Shown one piece after another: positions 7,095 through 14,440 of a stretch of 15,306 nt of DNA. The stretch comes from Aphodosoma sp045614825. GTDB taxonomy: Bacteria > Bacteroidota > Bacteroidia > Bacteroidales > Paludibacteraceae. The DNA is taken from NCBI GenBank assembly GCA_045614825.1, contig JAZLDO010000174.1, forward strand, positions 1 to 15,306, in the 5' to 3' direction. The translations under genes were made by a program, and so were the position numbers. A model generated the notes under the pieces. The model ran no database searches. It saw only the letters and a program-made list of their open reading frames with translations, and had not been told where the DNA came from. Within the stretch, counting starts at the first letter, position 1, and each line of letters begins with the position of its first letter.

Positions 7095-7144
7095 CAATAA
7101 TAAAAAATCCTGATGAACTGAATCATCAGGATTTTTTATTATTG
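7095..7144. terminator. Strong bidirectional terminator between rnfA and cvpA
   Basis: A perfect 22-bp inverted repeat (7095-7116 with 7123-7144) with a 6-base loop (ACTGAA). The GC-containing core is TCCTGATGA / TCATCAGGA and is flanked by A6 on one side and T6 on the other, so it can act as an intrinsic terminator in both directions. It sits between the converging rnf and cvpA units and probably ends both. Confidence 0.9.
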
Positions 7145-7186
7145 GTGTTTGGTAAAATATATGTATATATCACAAATTAACGTGAG

Positions 7187-7344
7187 TTCTGATGTTTATA
7201 GAACATCTAGATGGTTTAGACGCTTCGCTATCTAGTTTTTTAGCCTGGGGCTAATCGGATGCACGAGTTGTGTGTCGATACATTCCTTATTTCATATTTC
7301 TATATTTGCCTCTTGCGAGGCATCAGACACTTGAGCCGAGTGTC
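7187..7344. other. Hairpin-rich block, possible structured RNA or dispersed repeat
   Basis: Several short inverted repeats follow one another: GATGTT/AACATC (7191-7196, 7202-7207); CTAGAT/ATCTAG (7207-7212, 7230-7235) with an inner TAG-CG pairing and T6 after it at 7236-7241; TAGCC/GGCTA (7241-7253); TGCCTC/GAGGCA with a TTGC loop (7307-7322); GACACT/AGTGTC (7326-7331, 7339-7344). The block is richer in G and C than the DNA around it and does not code convincingly on either strand. It would be transcribed as the 3' region of cvpA unless it has its own promoter. A -7-like TATATTTG at 7301-7308 lacks a -33 partner. It may be a small RNA, a decayed mobile element or a dispersed repeat; I recognise no known RNA family. 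Confidence 0.4.
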
Positions 7345-7419
7345 CTTACAAGCAGGGGGACAATATGATGCTGGGCTTATCTTAAAACACGATGAAGGCT
7401 ACAAAATAGGAGGGTTTTA

Positions 7420-7965
7420 TTACAACTCATCCATTACTTTGGCTGCTGGTTCAACAATACCTTCTTTAATAGCTGTAGTAAAATCATCAAAATTAAGCAA
7501 TGGCAATACCGTAGCCATTACATTTTCAATAGGAGAATAAAGTAATGATTGTTGCACTACTGGCTTTTCTTTTATAGGCATAAACTGATCCATTAAAGCA
7601 ACAAAGTTAAGAATAACGCTCAACAACAATGTCATTTTAACCACACCAAAAGCAGCTCCCAACAATCTATTTAGCCACCCTAACATTATCGCTCCTATGA
7701 TTTTACTAAGCATATAAGATAATGCAGAAATAGATAATGACACTACAATAAACACTAAAGCATATGCCAAAGGAGTACAAATATTTACTGCCCAACCTGT
7801 CAATTCGACTAAGACTTGAGAGACTGACAAAGAAAAATACCTTGCTAAATAAATACCTAAAACTATAGCTAAGATTCCGGCTATCTCTTTTACCAACCCC
7901 TTACGAAGACCTTGAACAAGTCCGTAAGCAAGAGGAATAATTAAAATTATATCTAAATAGTTCAT
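7420..7965 (-). CDS. CvpA family membrane protein
   Basis: The 181-residue product starts MNYLDIILIIPLAYGLVQGLRKGLVKEI when the ATG at 7965 is used; this matches the family's usual start, and an upstream in-frame ATG at 8019 would add 18 residues that overlap the terminator region after infB. Four membrane segments are visible (about 4-22, 27-45, 62-84 and 104-124), with the typical GxxKGLxxEI between the first two and GWLNRLLGAAFG before the last. The family is named after the E. coli protein required for colicin V production; its general role is unclear, with links to envelope maintenance. It lies downstream of rimP-nusA-infB, behind an intrinsic terminator, so expression probably depends on read-through or a weak promoter. 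Confidence 0.85.
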   Translation of the reverse strand: MNYLDIILIIPLAYGLVQGLRKGLVKEIAGILAIVLGIYLARYFSLSVSQVLVELTGWAVNICTPLAYALVFIVVSLSISALSYMLSKIIGAIMLGWLNRLLGAAFGVVKMTLLLSVILNFVALMDQFMPIKEKPVVQQSLLYSPIENVMATVLPLLNFDDFTTAIKEGIVEPAAKVMDEL

Positions 7966-8001
7966 GTTGAGAATTATAGCAACTATAAAAAACTGACTAC
8001 T

Positions 8002-8044
8002 AAAAAACACGAGACACAAGACAAATACGTCTTATATCTCGTGT
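8002..8044 (-). terminator. Intrinsic terminator after infB
   Basis: On the minus strand an 8-bp stem (8037-8044 with 8007-8014, ACACGAGA/TCTCGTGT) encloses a symmetric 3x3 internal loop and a 5-bp stem (8018-8022 with 8029-8033), and six Ts follow (8002-8007). It starts 19 bases after the infB stop and precedes the cvpA start by 37 bases. It probably ends most transcription of rimP-nusA-infB and limits read-through into cvpA. Confidence 0.8.
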
Positions 8045-8062
8045 CTATTATCTTATCTCTAA

Positions 8063-11062
8063 TTAGAGCGTTTTCTTAACTTCTACTTCTTCGTAAGCTT
8101 CGATAATATCACCGATACGTATGTCGTTGTAGTTAGCAATATTAAGACCACATTCGTAACCAAAGTTAACCTCTTTAACATCATCTTTCATACGTTTGAG
8201 AGATGCAAGTTCTCCAGTATAAATTACGATACCATCGCGAATAAGACGTATCTTGTTGGTACGTTTAATTTTACCTTCTTTAACCATACAGCCGGCAATA
8301 GTACCAACTTTAGTGATTTTGAATGTTTCACGAATTTCGAGAGTAGCAGTAACCTCTTCTTTAATATCTGGAGCCAACATACCTTCCATAGCAGCTTTAA
8401 GCTCTTCGATTGCATCGTAGATAATAGAATAGAGACGGATATCTACCTCTTCTTTTTCTGCTAATTTACGAGCCTCCATAGAAGGACGCACTTGGAAACC
8501 TACGATAATTGCATTAGATGCTGCAGCCAAAGTAACATCACTTTCAGAGATTTGACCAACTGCTTTGTGGATTACATTAACTTGAATTTCTTCAGTAGAG
8601 AGTTTCAAGAGTGAGTCAGACAATGCCTCGATAGAACCGTCCACGTCACCTTTGACGATAAGGTTAAGTTCTTGGAAGTTGCCAAGAGCAATACGACGAC
8701 CAATCTCTTCGAGAGTAAGGTGTTTAGAAGTACGAAGGCCTTGTTCACGAGCAAGTTGCTCACGTTTATTTGCAATATCACGAGCCTCGTGGTCTTGATC
8801 AAAGATATTGAAATTATCACCAGCTTGAGGAGCACCATTAAGACCCAAAACGATAACTGGTTCAGCAGGACCTGCCTCTTTGATACGTTGATTACGCTCG
8901 TTAAACATAGCTTTCACACGACCGTAAGCTGTACCAGCAAGCATAACATCACCAACACGCAAAGTACCATTATTTACAAGTACAGTTGCAACATATCCAC
9001 GACCTTTGTCGAGCGAAGATTCGATAACCGAACCTGATGCTTTACGATTAGGGTTAGCTTTAAGCTCGAGAAGTTCAGCTTCGAGCAATACTTTTTCAAG
9101 CAATTCGTTGACACCCATACCGTGTTTAGCCGAAATATCTTGAGATTGATATTTACCACCCCACTCTTCAACAAGATAGTTCATCGCAGCGAGCGACTCT
9201 TTAATCTTATCAGGGTTAGCACTTGGTTTATCAACTTTATTGATAGCAAACACGATAGGTACACCAGCAGCAGAAGCGTGGTTGATAGCTTCGACAGTTT
9301 GAGGCATGACATTATCGTCGGCTGCAACGATGATGATAGCGATGTCGGTAACTTGAGCACCACGAGCACGCATAGCTGTGAAGGCTTCGTGACCTGGGGT
9401 GTCGAGGAATGTGATATGACGGCCATCTTCGAGTGTTACGTTGTAAGCACCAATGTGTTGAGTGATACCACCCGCTTCACCTGCAATAACGTTAGATTTA
9501 CGGATATAGTCGAGCAACGAAGTTTTACCGTGGTCAACGTGACCCATCACAGTTACAATAGGTGGACGAGGGAGGAGGTCTTCTTCATTATCCTCTTCTT
9601 CTTGGATAGCATTAACGACATCGGCAGAAACGAATTCTGTTTGGAAACCAAACTCATCAGCTACGATATTGATAGTTTCGGCATCGAGACGTTGGTTGAT
9701 AGAAACGAAAAGGCCAAGGTTGAAGCAAGTTTGAATAATTTGAGTAACAGCGACATTCATCATCGCAGCCAACTCATTAGCAGTAACAAACTCGGTAAGT
9801 TTGAGGATTTTTGATTCGAGTTGCTCCATTTCTTGCTCGTTTTGCAAGCGTTGAGCATTGGCTTCACGTTTCTCTTTACGATATTTAGCACCTTTTTTAA
9901 CACCTTTGTTACCTTCTGTAAGACGAGCCAAAGTCTCTTTTACTTGACGTGCAACATCCTCTTCGCTAACAACAGGAGCATGAATAGTTTTTTGATTTTT
10001 ATTCTTTTTCTTACCCTCTTTTTGTCCAGCACCTTGAGGTTGTCCACCGCCTTGCATAGCTTTGCTTACATCTACGCGCTCGCCACCAATACGTTTACGT
10101 TTTTTCTTATCGCCTTTGTCGCCACCTTTGCTTTGACCGTCAAGATTGATTTTATCAACCACATTAGGACCTTGCAATTTTGGTTTATCAACACTGAACA
10201 CCTCTTCAGATTTACCACCCTCTTTATTAGCTTTTTTATTAGCCTCTTTTTGAGCTTTACGACGAGCTTCAGCAGCTTGACGTTCTTTAGCAATACGGTC
10301 TTTACGCAACTCTTCTTTTGATTTTTTTGCAGGACGAGTATTACTATTTATAGTAGAAAGGTCGATTTTATCAAGGACCTTAATATCGCTTTTGAACTCA
10401 ACTTTACGGAAAGTGAAAATTTCTTCTTCTTTCTTTTCAGTTTGAGGTTCTTCAACTTTTTTAGGCTCTTCAACCTTTACAGTTGCAATAGGTTGAGCCT
10501 CTTCTTTTTTAACTTCTGCTTTCACAGCAGGTTTTTCAGTTTTATTTTCTTTGGCAAGATTTTCTTTTTCGACTGGTTTTGATTCTTTTTGTTTTTCTTC
10601 TTTTTTAGGTTTTGATTCAACCTTTTTCTCCTCTTTTTTAGGCTCAAGTTGAACAGGAACAACCTCTTTTTTAGGCTCTTCTTTCTTTGGTTCTGGTTTT
10701 GGTTCCTCTTTTTTCTCTACTGCTTTAGGTTTATTAAGAGCATCCAAATCTATTTTACCAACAACATTGAATTGAGGTTTTTCAGCATCTGCGTTTGCCG
10801 CAGGTTTCTTAACCTCTTTTTTAGGCTCATCAACAACTTTTTTAGAATCTTCAACTTTTGCCTTTTTAGAATCTTTCTTTTGAGCATCCAATTCAGCTAT
10901 CATTTCAGGTGTAGCAAACTCTTTCAAAAGCAAAGCCTCTTGCTCTCCTGTAATTTTAGCATTAAAATCCTCTTCTACGGTAAAACCTTTTGATTTCAAA
11001 AAATCAGTTGCAGTACCAATACCAATCTTTAATGTTTTTACTAATTTTCCTAATCTTGCCAT
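8063..11062 (-). CDS. infB: Translation initiation factor IF-2
   Basis: IF2 is the GTPase that brings initiator tRNA to the 30S subunit and drives subunit joining. The 999-residue product has an N-terminal IF2_N domain (about 1-55), a very long Lys/Glu/Pro linker (about 60-400), a second IF2_N domain (about 420-475), and the GTPase domain with G1 GHVDHGKT (507-514), G3 DTPGH (554-558), G4 NKVD (608-611) and G5 SAKHG. Beta-barrel and C-terminal initiator-tRNA-binding domains follow. The linker contains three copies of a short motif, VVGKIDLDALN (100-110), VLDKIDLSTIN (229-239) and VVDKINLDGQS (301-311). All GTP-binding residues are intact. The start is the ATG at 11062, giving MARLGKLVKTLKIGIGTATDFL, a typical IF2_N beginning. 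It follows nusA by 127 bases that contain GTTTAGA heptads. Confidence 0.97.
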   Translation of the reverse strand: MARLGKLVKTLKIGIGTATDFLKSKGFTVEEDFNAKITGEQEALLLKEFATPEMIAELDAQKKDSKKAKVEDSKKVVDEPKKEVKKPAANADAEKPQFNVVGKIDLDALNKPKAVEKKEEPKPEPKKEEPKKEVVPVQLEPKKEEKKVESKPKKEEKQKESKPVEKENLAKENKTEKPAVKAEVKKEEAQPIATVKVEEPKKVEEPQTEKKEEEIFTFRKVEFKSDIKVLDKIDLSTINSNTRPAKKSKEELRKDRIAKERQAAEARRKAQKEANKKANKEGGKSEEVFSVDKPKLQGPNVVDKINLDGQSKGGDKGDKKKRKRIGGERVDVSKAMQGGGQPQGAGQKEGKKKNKNQKTIHAPVVSEEDVARQVKETLARLTEGNKGVKKGAKYRKEKREANAQRLQNEQEMEQLESKILKLTEFVTANELAAMMNVAVTQIIQTCFNLGLFVSINQRLDAETINIVADEFGFQTEFVSADVVNAIQEEEDNEEDLLPRPPIVTVMGHVDHGKTSLLDYIRKSNVIAGEAGGITQHIGAYNVTLEDGRHITFLDTPGHEAFTAMRARGAQVTDIAIIIVAADDNVMPQTVEAINHASAAGVPIVFAINKVDKPSANPDKIKESLAAMNYLVEEWGGKYQSQDISAKHGMGVNELLEKVLLEAELLELKANPNRKASGSVIESSLDKGRGYVATVLVNNGTLRVGDVMLAGTAYGRVKAMFNERNQRIKEAGPAEPVIVLGLNGAPQAGDNFNIFDQDHEARDIANKREQLAREQGLRTSKHLTLEEIGRRIALGNFQELNLIVKGDVDGSIEALSDSLLKLSTEEIQVNVIHKAVGQISESDVTLAAASNAIIVGFQVRPSMEARKLAEKEEVDIRLYSIIYDAIEELKAAMEGMLAPDIKEEVTATLEIRETFKITKVGTIAGCMVKEGKIKRTNKIRLIRDGIVIYTGELASLKRMKDDVKEVNFGYECGLNIANYNDIRIGDIIEAYEEVEVKKTL

Positions 11063-11070
11063 ATAATTTA

Positions 11071-11127
11071 GTTTAGAGTTTAGAGTTTAGAGTTTAGAGT
11101 TTAGGATTAGTCTTGCATAACCCTAAA
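11071..11127 (-). repeat. GTTTAGA heptads between nusA and infB
   Basis: On the plus strand four exact GTTTAGA units and one GTTTAGG lie in tandem at 11071-11105. A CCTAAA at 11122-11127 is complementary to the TTTAGG of the last unit across 16 bases. The array ends 8 bases before the infB start codon on the minus strand, in the ribosome-binding region. The rest of the 127-base spacer (11128-11189) is AT-rich with a short AATTATT repeat, and I see no promoter in it. Confidence 0.8.
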
Positions 11128-11189
11128 TCCAAATCATAATAATTATAAGCAAATGACAAAGCCATCAACAAATAATTATTAATTATTAA

Positions 11190-12440
11190 TTAGTCTTCGA
11201 ATTCAGCTTTCAATACAGCCAATACGTCATCGATAGTTTCTTCTTCAAGGTCAGAACGTTGAATCAAATCCTCACGAGTAAGAGCCAATACGTTTTTAGC
11301 TGTATCGCAACCGATACCTTTCAACACATCAATAATCCAGCTATCGATTTCATCGCTAAATTCATCTAAGTAAATATCTTCTTCATCAACCTCAACATCA
11401 TTACGGAATACATCGATTGTATAACCAGTAAGCATTGTAGCCAATTTGATATTATTACCATTTTTACCGATAGCGAGAGAAATCTCTTCTGGGCGAAGAT
11501 ATACATTTGCTTTTTTGTTTTCTTCGTCAAGTTCGATAGTTTGCACTTTTGCAGGGCTAAGAGCGCGAGCAATATAAAGGCTTGGATTTGCAGTATAATT
11601 GATTACATCAATATTTTCATTACGCAATTCGCGTACAATACCATGAATACGAGCACCTTTCATACCCACACATGCACCAACAGCATCAATACGGTCGTCA
11701 AAAGACTCAACAGCCACTTTAGCACGTTCGCCTGGGATACGAACCACTTTCTTAATAGTAATCAAGCCATCGTGAATTTCTGGCACTTCTTGTTCGATAA
11801 GACGTTCCAAGAACAAAGGAGAAGTACGTGAAAGATAAATTTTAGGGTTATTATTTTTATTATCTACACGAAGCACTACAGCACGAATAGGTTCTCCCTT
11901 ACGATAGAAGTCATTAGGTATTTGTTCTTGCTTAGGAAGGAGCATTTCATTTTTATCTTCGTCCAAGATAAGCACCTCTTTTTTCCAAACTTGATAAACA
12001 TCGCCTGAGACTACTTGACCAATAATATCAGCATATTTTTCGTAGAGAGCCTCTTTTTGAAGTTCAAGAATACGAGAAGCCAAAGTTTGACGAAGATTAA
12101 GAACAGCACGACGGCCGAAACTTAAAAATTCCACTTTATCAACAACTTCTTCTCCGACTTCATAATCTTCATCTATTTCTTGAGCAGCAGAAAGAGCAAT
12201 CTCCATGCTTTCGTTTTCTAACTCATCATCTTCAACGATAGTACGAGTACGAAGAATTTCGCAGTCACCTGTCTCTGGATTAATAATCACGTCATAATTT
12301 TCATCAGTTCCATACATTTTAGCAATCACACTACGGAACGAATCTTCCAAGATAGCAATCAATGTAGAGCGATCAATCGCCTTCAAATCTTTGAATTCCG
12401 AAAAGGTTTCAATAAGATTTACTTTCTCTTTTTTAGCCAT
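11190..12440 (-). CDS. nusA: Transcription termination/antitermination factor NusA
   Basis: NusA binds RNA polymerase and controls pausing, termination and antitermination. The 416-residue product has the NusA N-terminal domain (about 5-133), an S1 domain (about 137-205, IIGQVVSGDVYQVWKKEV), and two KH domains with the motifs VGMKGARI (258-265) and AIGKNGNNI (323-331). An acidic stretch (EVDEEDIYLDEFSDEID, about 350-366) follows, and then a helix-hairpin-helix-like C-terminus (GIGCDTAKNVLALTREDL). There is one C-terminal repeat-like unit, not the two found in E. coli. It lies between rimP and infB, the order conserved in most bacteria. The start is the ATG at 12440, preceded on the transcript by the repeat arm at 12451-12485. 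Confidence 0.96.
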   Translation of the reverse strand: MAKKEKVNLIETFSEFKDLKAIDRSTLIAILEDSFRSVIAKMYGTDENYDVIINPETGDCEILRTRTIVEDDELENESMEIALSAAQEIDEDYEVGEEVVDKVEFLSFGRRAVLNLRQTLASRILELQKEALYEKYADIIGQVVSGDVYQVWKKEVLILDEDKNEMLLPKQEQIPNDFYRKGEPIRAVVLRVDNKNNNPKIYLSRTSPLFLERLIEQEVPEIHDGLITIKKVVRIPGERAKVAVESFDDRIDAVGACVGMKGARIHGIVRELRNENIDVINYTANPSLYIARALSPAKVQTIELDEENKKANVYLRPEEISLAIGKNGNNIKLATMLTGYTIDVFRNDVEVDEEDIYLDEFSDEIDSWIIDVLKGIGCDTAKNVLALTREDLIQRSDLEEETIDDVLAVLKAEFED

Positions 12441-12450
12441 TACTTTTAAA

Positions 12451-12525
12451 GTTGAAAGTTGAAAATTGAAAGTTGAAAGTTGAAAATCATATTGAAGATT
12501 TCAAATTTCAAATTTCAAATTTCAA
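12451..12525 (-). repeat. Facing heptad arrays between rimP and nusA
   Basis: On the plus strand, five units GTTGAAA, GTTGAAA, ATTGAAA, GTTGAAA, GTTGAAA (12451-12485) face four exact ATTTCAA units (12498-12525) across 12 bases. TTGAAA and TTTCAA are reverse complements, so the transcript could fold into a stem of up to four heptads with one mismatch per unit. The arrays fill almost the whole 86-base rimP-nusA spacer and reach 1 base from the rimP stop. Confidence 0.85.
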
Positions 12526-12526
12526 A

Positions 12527-12991
12527 TTAAATTTTAAATTTATATTTTGTATATTTTACTTCTGAATATTTAAATTCGACACGCTCAGTGTAAGGTTTTT
12601 TACGTTTATCACCCTCTTTGCGTATCATTTTAGTTTCTTCTATAACAAATGTTTCATCTCCCACTTCGACCAACACACCTTCGTGTTTGATGCCATTAGC
12701 CTCCAAGACTTCAACATCATTATTAAGATTTTTCTCATATTGACGTTTCACTTTGAAAGGAGAAGTAAGACCAGCCGAACCAACTTCGAGCTCATAATCT
12801 TCGACTTCACGGTCAAAATTAGCTTCAATAAAGCGATTTAATTCAACACAAAAGTCAATATCAACGCCTTCTTCGGCATCAATTTCAACTTTTATCACAT
12901 TATCAGCCGAAACTGTAACATCAACCAAGAAATATCTAGTATCAGTTAATTTACTGATAACCAAATTAGTAATAATATCTTTTTGTATCAT
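12527..12991 (-). CDS. rimP: Ribosome maturation factor RimP
   Basis: RimP assists maturation of the 30S ribosomal subunit. With the ATG at 12991 the product is 154 residues, starting MIQKDIITNLVISKL, which fits the family; an ATG at 13009 would add only six residues (MYYKLN) and is less likely. The N-terminal alpha-beta domain carries YFLVDVTVSADNVIKVEIDAEEGVDIDFCVELNRFIE and the conserved YELEVGSAGLTSPFKVKRQY; the C-terminal SH3-like domain follows (LVEVGDETFVIEE). It is the first gene of the rimP-nusA-infB unit, behind the promoter at 13052-13083 and a leader hairpin. Confidence 0.93.
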   Translation of the reverse strand: MIQKDIITNLVISKLTDTRYFLVDVTVSADNVIKVEIDAEEGVDIDFCVELNRFIEANFDREVEDYELEVGSAGLTSPFKVKRQYEKNLNNDVEVLEANGIKHEGVLVEVGDETFVIEETKMIRKEGDKRKKPYTERVEFKYSEVKYTKYKFKI

Positions 12992-13012
12992 ATTCAACTT
13001 ATAGTACAAAAC

Positions 13013-13033
13013 GAGGGGACTACTCGTCCCCTC
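13013..13033 (-). promoter_or_regulatory. Leader hairpin upstream of rimP
   Basis: GAGGGGAC (13013-13020) and GTCCCCTC (13026-13033) form a perfect 8-bp GC-rich stem with a 5-base loop. It lies between the expected transcription start (about 13045) and the rimP start codon, and it is the most GC-rich spot in an AT-rich region. On the minus strand only four Ts follow it, so it may be an attenuator, a protein-binding site or an RNA-stabilising element. Confidence 0.65.
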
Positions 13034-13051
13034 AATATCTTAAATTCGATG

Positions 13052-13083
13052 CAAAGTTACAAATTATTTTGCTAACTGCCAAA
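13052..13083 (-). promoter_or_regulatory. Bacteroidota-type promoter for rimP-nusA-infB
   Basis: On the minus strand TTTG (13083-13080) and TAACTTTG (13059-13052) are separated by 20 bp, an exact match to the Bacteroidota consensus. Transcription would start near 13045, giving a leader of about 55 bases that contains the hairpin at 13013-13033. Confidence 0.85.
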
Positions 13084-13125
13084 TTTTTAGCAACTTTTTT
13101 TCAAAATTCACTGAATATATATAAT

Positions 13126-13163
13126 AAAAAAGCTGTACCGAATAAATTTTCGGCACAGCTTTT
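13126..13163 (-). terminator. Intrinsic terminator of the lipoprotein gene
   Basis: AAAAGCTGTACCGAA (13128-13142) pairs with TTCGGCACAGCTTTT (13149-13163) around a 6-base loop. Read on the minus strand the single imperfect position becomes a G-U pair, while on the plus strand it is an A-C mismatch, so the hairpin suits the minus strand better; a run of Ts follows there. It ends 29 bases after the lipoprotein stop and insulates it from the rimP promoter. Confidence 0.88.
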
Positions 13164-13192
13164 AATTATTTCAATCTTCTTAATCTACAAAA

Positions 13193-14305
13193 TTAGAACA
13201 ATTTGATTGGATTGTAGTTGAGAGGTTGAGCATTTTTTGTAGCAGAAGCTTTGAATGAAGGCACTTTAAATTGAGGAGCACCATAAGCTTCGTCGTAAGA
13301 TTTTACAGTGATTTTACCTGTATAAGTAGATTTAATTGTTGAACCATTTTCAGATACAAGGTCGAAAGAAATTTTATCTTCAGCAATTGTAAGAGAACCA
13401 CCATCAACCAAATAATAATCACCTTCACCTCTTTGAGCATCGTAGTTACGAGCGATGAAAGAAGGGAAAACATAACCTTCTTCAACATCAGCACCTGCAC
13501 TCTTAGCCATTTTTCCTTCAACATGTTTTACATCTACTGTATATTCTCCATATACATTGTCGACATTTTCCAATGAACCATAGCAAATAAAGTCAGCGAA
13601 AGAAGTATTGTCTTTGCTAATCAAAACAACTTCAATGATGTTTACTGGTAATAAATTGATGTCACCATAATAAATAACTTCTGCTTGAGCATAAGTTTCT
13701 TCACCATTATATTTGCTTGTTGGTTCGATACCTTCTTTAGAGAATGCACCACCTACAACATGTTGTGGAGTTCCTTCAAATTTGAAAGTTAGGATTTCAC
13801 CATCGAAGTTACCTTCAAGCGCCCAAATCATTTTATCGCCACTAGCAATTAATTGAGCTTTAAAGTCTTGAGTTTGCAATGAACCAGCTTGTTGGCCATT
13901 TTGAATTTCGATAATTTGAACACCTACTGCACCACCTTCAAAGATTTCACCTACTTGATTATTTACAATTTCAAAAGGAGAATATTTAGTACAAGTTGGG
14001 AAATAATCTACTTCATAACTAACTGCTTGCAATAATTGAACAACCAAACCAGTACCAGTAAGAGATCCTTCTTCAATATCATAAACAACATCGCCAGTAT
14101 AAGCTTCAAAAGCAAATTGAGCAAAGTTTGGGAAATAAGGAGAAAGACATCCTTCATAATAAACTCTCATATTAGCTGCCACTTCTGCATTTTCTACGTT
14201 AATTTCGAGTTTATCACCTTTGTTTTCTGTAGATTGATTATCACATGATGTGAAAATCATTGAGAGCGATACGATAACCGCCATTAAAAAAGATAATTTT
14301 TTCAT
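13193..14305 (-). CDS. Putative surface or periplasmic lipoprotein, function unknown
   Basis: The 370-residue product begins with a lipoprotein signal peptide (MKKLSFLMAVIVSLSMIFTSC) with the lipobox FTSC; C21 would be lipidated and is followed by Asp and a Ser/Asn/Glu-rich tether. In Bacteroidota, acidic residues soon after the lipidated Cys can mark surface export, but the match here is loose. The mature part has two beta-rich units (about 40-190 and 210-335); the second has GDYYLVDGGSLTIAEDKISF and a closing TYTGKITV strand that lines up with the first gene of the window (AIFLTEGNVIVENNGNYTI, TFTGTI). I do not recognise a function. It is a single-gene unit with its own promoter and terminator between dnaK and rimP. 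Confidence 0.85.
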   Translation of the reverse strand: MKKLSFLMAVIVSLSMIFTSCDNQSTENKGDKLEINVENAEVAANMRVYYEGCLSPYFPNFAQFAFEAYTGDVVYDIEEGSLTGTGLVVQLLQAVSYEVDYFPTCTKYSPFEIVNNQVGEIFEGGAVGVQIIEIQNGQQAGSLQTQDFKAQLIASGDKMIWALEGNFDGEILTFKFEGTPQHVVGGAFSKEGIEPTSKYNGEETYAQAEVIYYGDINLLPVNIIEVVLISKDNTSFADFICYGSLENVDNVYGEYTVDVKHVEGKMAKSAGADVEEGYVFPSFIARNYDAQRGEGDYYLVDGGSLTIAEDKISFDLVSENGSTIKSTYTGKITVKSYDEAYGAPQFKVPSFKASATKNAQPLNYNPIKLF

Positions 14306-14353
14306 AATTAATTGTTTTATTAAGTTAATAATTTATTGCTTTTTTAGAAAGTG

Positions 14354-14385
14354 CAAAGTTAATTGTTTTTTTTGATATACACAAC
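14354..14385 (-). promoter_or_regulatory. Promoter of the lipoprotein gene
   Basis: On the minus strand TAACTTTG (14361-14354) is an exact -7 box. The -33 box is less clear: GTTG at 14385-14382 gives 20-bp spacing with three of four bases matching, while a perfect TTTG at 14388-14385 gives 23 bp. Transcription would start near 14347, about 40 bases before the ATG. Confidence 0.65.
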
Positions 14386-14390
14386 AAAAA

Positions 14391-14418
14391 AGAATAGAAA
14401 ATTGAGAATAGAAAATTT
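14391..14418. repeat. 14-base direct repeat upstream of the lipoprotein promoter
   Basis: AGAATAGAAAATTG at 14391-14404 is repeated at 14405-14418 with only the last base changed (T for G). The period of 14 is twice the heptad length seen elsewhere in the window. Confidence 0.7.
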
Positions 14419-14440
14419 GGACTGGAGAGTTATTATTATA

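Noticed and set aside
7301..7308. TATATTTG as a plus-strand promoter for a small RNA
   Set aside because: It matches the -7 box, but no TTTG lies 19-21 bases upstream; in AT-rich DNA such an 8-mer appears by chance.
7145..7419. tRNA, tmRNA, RNase P or SRP RNA in the convergent spacer
   Set aside because: I looked for a CCA-ended acceptor stem, the T-arm TTCGA pattern and conserved cores of these RNAs on both strands and found none.
7259..7540. Plus-strand frame of 93 codons over the hairpin block
   Set aside because: It runs antisense into the end of cvpA, has no promoter and shows no recognised domain. The codons before 7420 coincide with hairpins, so RNA structure explains the block better.
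7966..8019. Longer cvpA start at 8019
   Set aside because: The extra 18 residues overlap the terminator hairpin of infB, while the ATG at 7965 gives the usual family start MNYLDII.
9122..9814. 230-codon plus-strand open frame inside infB
   Set aside because: It is antisense to the highly conserved GTPase domain of IF2, has no recognisable motif and no promoter. Other antisense frames in infB, nusA and dnaK were dropped for the same reason.
11071..11105. GTTTAGA array as a CRISPR
   Set aside because: The units are 7 bases long and contiguous, with no spacers and no cas genes nearby.
12992..13009. Upstream ATG for rimP
   Set aside because: It adds only MYYKLN, which has no counterpart in the family, and the second ATG at 12991 matches the normal N-terminus.
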